DNA from: CADAWZ01 sp045114665
GTDB taxonomy: Bacteria > Vulcanimicrobiota > CADAWZ01
Direction: 5' to 3'
Length of the DNA stretch: 7,560 nt
Assembly (NCBI GenBank): GCA_045114665.1
Contig: JBGUKW010000072.1
Location: 1-7,560 of the forward strand
Shown: positions 5,895-7,560 of the stretch, piece after piece
How positions within the stretch are numbered: the first letter of the stretch is position 1
Layout: every line of letters starts with the position of its first letter
The notes under the pieces: generated by a model
Seen by the model: only the letters and a program-made list of their open reading frames with translations
Told to the model about the DNA's origin: nothing
The model's database searches: none
Position numbers and translations under genes: made by a program

Positions 5895-7253
5895 TCACTT
5901 TGAAATAATATACTTCCTTGTTTTCCATCTGTTGCTCAAAAAATAGACAAGACCTATAAAAAATGGTGTAAATCCTGCGACTGCATCTCCCCACAAATAA
6001 CCAATCCAGCCCCAGTTTAAAACTTTACCAAACAAAATAGCAAATCCGATTCTATTTATAATTCCGTCCAAAATTGCAACAAGAAAATTTAATTTAAAAT
6101 TACCTGTACCATCAATTAATCCATTGCTCGGAGAACGAAGGGCAGAAGCCAAAAACAATGCCACAAACAAAGGCAACATTTGGAAACAAGCCCCTATAAC
6201 TTCTGAATCAGATGTAAAAATGCCAAATATAAATTTTGGAAAAGAAATAATAAGTGTTATCAAAATCAAATCAGCAGTAAAAGTTATTGAAAATGCGGTC
6301 AATATGATTTTGGGAACTCTATCATATTTTTCAGCCCCTATATTCTGCCCAACCATTGTACTACTTGAAACATTTACAGCATTTGCAATCAAATTTGCAA
6401 GCATATTTAATTTTGCTTCTATTCCACTTGCACCTGAAGCTATGATTCCATAATAATTGACAGAAGAATTTACAAACAATTTTGAAAGATGAATTGAGGC
6501 ACTTTTAATTGCCATAGGAATACCGAGTTTTAACAAAAGTCCAATAATTTCTCTATCAAATAAAAGATGTTGTAATTTTAATTCAATATTTAATTCCTTC
6601 TGTTTTTTGAATAAAAATATGATTCCCCAAATAAAACTAATTCCTTGACTGATTACAGTTGCAAGTCCAGCACCAAAAACAGACCACTTAAAAACAACGA
6701 TAAAAAGAACATCTAAAATGACATTTACAATAGCAGCAGTTGCAACAAAAATAAATGGGTCTTTAGAATCACCTATTCCACGCAGAACAGCAGAAACAAC
6801 ATTATAGCCATAAATAAAAAATACTCCCAAAATAGAGATTATGACATAGTCAAGTGTCATATCCAAAGCCTCTTTTGGAGTATTCATCAATGACAAAAAA
6901 TAAGGGCATAAAAAATAGCAAACTAAAGTTAAAATAAGTGAAATTCCAAGCAAAAACGAAAATAGATTTCCAATTATTCTTCCCAATTTATCTCTATGTC
7001 CTGCTCCTACATGTTGTGCTACAATGATTTGACCTGCACTCGAAAATCCCATTGCAAGAAATGTCAAAAAATGTGCAATATCTCCACCGATAGCAACAGC
7101 AGAAAGTCCAACTTTGCCTATAACATTTCCAATAATAGCCATATCAGCAATGTTATAGACGGCTTGTAACATATTTGACAAAAAAAGAGGGGTAGCAAAT
7201 TCAAACATCTGTTTGGAAATGCTTCCCTTTGTAAAATCCATCGTCCTTGCCAT
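5895..7253 (-). CDS. MATE-family multidrug/toxin exporter
   Basis: This is a 452-residue inner-membrane protein of the MATE (NorM/DinF-like) family, Na+- or H+-coupled antiporters that expel cationic drugs and other toxic compounds. The opening MDFTKGSISKQMFEFATPLFLSNMLQAVYNIAD matches the family start in style, as does the conserved IIVAQHVGAG near residue 80. Its second-half counterpart, VGQNIGAEK, is near residue 302, showing the usual two-fold repeat. About twelve hydrophobic helices are visible and the length is normal, so the gene looks intact. The ATG has GAGG seven bases upstream. It lies 25 bases behind the PD-(D/E)XK protein gene with no visible promoter in between, so it probably shares that transcript. 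The substrate cannot be told from sequence. Confidence 0.93.
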   Translation of the reverse strand: MARTMDFTKGSISKQMFEFATPLFLSNMLQAVYNIADMAIIGNVIGKVGLSAVAIGGDIAHFLTFLAMGFSSAGQIIVAQHVGAGHRDKLGRIIGNLFSFLLGISLILTLVCYFLCPYFLSLMNTPKEALDMTLDYVIISILGVFFIYGYNVVSAVLRGIGDSKDPFIFVATAAIVNVILDVLFIVVFKWSVFGAGLATVISQGISFIWGIIFLFKKQKELNIELKLQHLLFDREIIGLLLKLGIPMAIKSASIHLSKLFVNSSVNYYGIIASGASGIEAKLNMLANLIANAVNVSSSTMVGQNIGAEKYDRVPKIILTAFSITFTADLILITLIISFPKFIFGIFTSDSEVIGACFQMLPLFVALFLASALRSPSNGLIDGTGNFKLNFLVAILDGIINRIGFAILFGKVLNWGWIGYLWGDAVAGFTPFFIGLVYFLSNRWKTRKYIISK

Positions 7254-7278
7254 AAAAAATCCTCAAAAAATACGCTTT

Positions 7279-7560
7279 TTACATTACTATCTGTCGTTTT
7301 TCATCATCTGCGACTAAAACGAGATTAACGACTTTTCGATTATTTTGTACATAAGCAGAAGAATAATCTCTTGATTTTATCTGCTCTTCGCCTTCTTTTC
7401 TCTTTTTCTCTACTTCTGATGAATTTTTTGCTAACTTAAATTCTACAACTAATACTTTATTCTTAAACACTATAACGACATCTGAACGACCTTTAAATGT
7501 ATGTACTTCGGCAAAATATATTACACCTGCACCACGAAGCAACATCACAAACATTGAACG
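7279..7560 (-). CDS. C-terminal end of AAA-ATPase-like / PD-(D/E)XK nuclease-domain protein (partial)
   Basis: Only the last 93 codons are present; the frame is open to the right edge of the window, so the true start is outside. The visible part fits the C-terminal PD-(D/E)XK nuclease-like domain (DUF1703/PDDEXK_9 type) of AAA-ATPase-like proteins that are abundant and multi-copy in host-associated anaerobes. FAEVHTFKGRSDVVIVF supplies the catalytic Asp, VLVVEFKLA supplies the E-x-K pair, and a downstream QIKSRDY..AYVQNNRKVVNLVLVADDEKRQIV segment is typical of the family end. All three core residues (D, E, K) are kept. An intact gene would be expected to start with an ATPase domain beyond the window. 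The family is often suspected to belong to mobile or defence functions, but its role is not established. Confidence 0.8.
   Translation of the reverse strand, partial: RSMFVMLLRGAGVIYFAEVHTFKGRSDVVIVFKNKVLVVEFKLAKNSSEVEKKRKEGEEQIKSRDYSSAYVQNNRKVVNLVLVADDEKRQIVM

Overview
This is an AT-rich, gene-dense bacterial window with clear Shine-Dalgarno signals. It holds seven recognisable protein genes plus one unresolved small membrane-protein locus. The gene content (DUF3737 beta-helix protein, carboxymuconolactone decarboxylase/nitroreductase fusion, cupin, cytosine deaminase, MATE exporter, and the end of an AAA-ATPase-like/PD-(D/E)XK nuclease-domain protein) fits a host-associated anaerobe. A low-GC gut or oral spirochaete (Treponema-like) or a clostridium-like organism are the best guesses. 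No rRNA or other marker fixes the taxon, so this is inference.

Layout. Left block (46-3714, all minus strand): cupin, then a double zinc-ribbon protein, then an exported CMD-nitroreductase fusion, then a DUF3737 protein. Gaps are 10, about 76 and 50 bases, and the block ends at a strong 18-bp hairpin terminator at 46-99. No terminator is visible inside it, so it can be one transcript, with a second promoter just before the CMD-nitroreductase gene. Three of the four genes (cupin, CMD/nitroreductase, DUF3737) are of types that I recall occurring together in small redox/stress clusters of anaerobes.

Middle (3715-5200): a divergent intergenic region carries a 12-bp perfect inverted repeat with TATAAT boxes on its outer edges facing both ways. 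It is followed by a complete cytosine deaminase gene (codA) on the plus strand with its own terminator. No permease (codB) is seen.

Right block (5210-7560, minus strand): the C-terminal end of an AAA-ATPase-like/PD-(D/E)XK nuclease-domain protein runs in from the right edge. It is followed by a 12-helix MATE-family exporter and then a locus where three overlapping reading frames encode pieces of what may be one basic, membrane-anchored protein of unknown family. The shift between the first two frames coincides with a run of eight A residues.

No CRISPR array, tRNA, rRNA, insertion sequence or phage gene was found. The observations most worth a second look are the two well-placed ribosome binding sites in the CMD-nitroreductase gene (one giving an exported form, one a cytosolic form), the frame-shifted membrane-protein locus, and the shared palindrome between the cupin and codA promoters.
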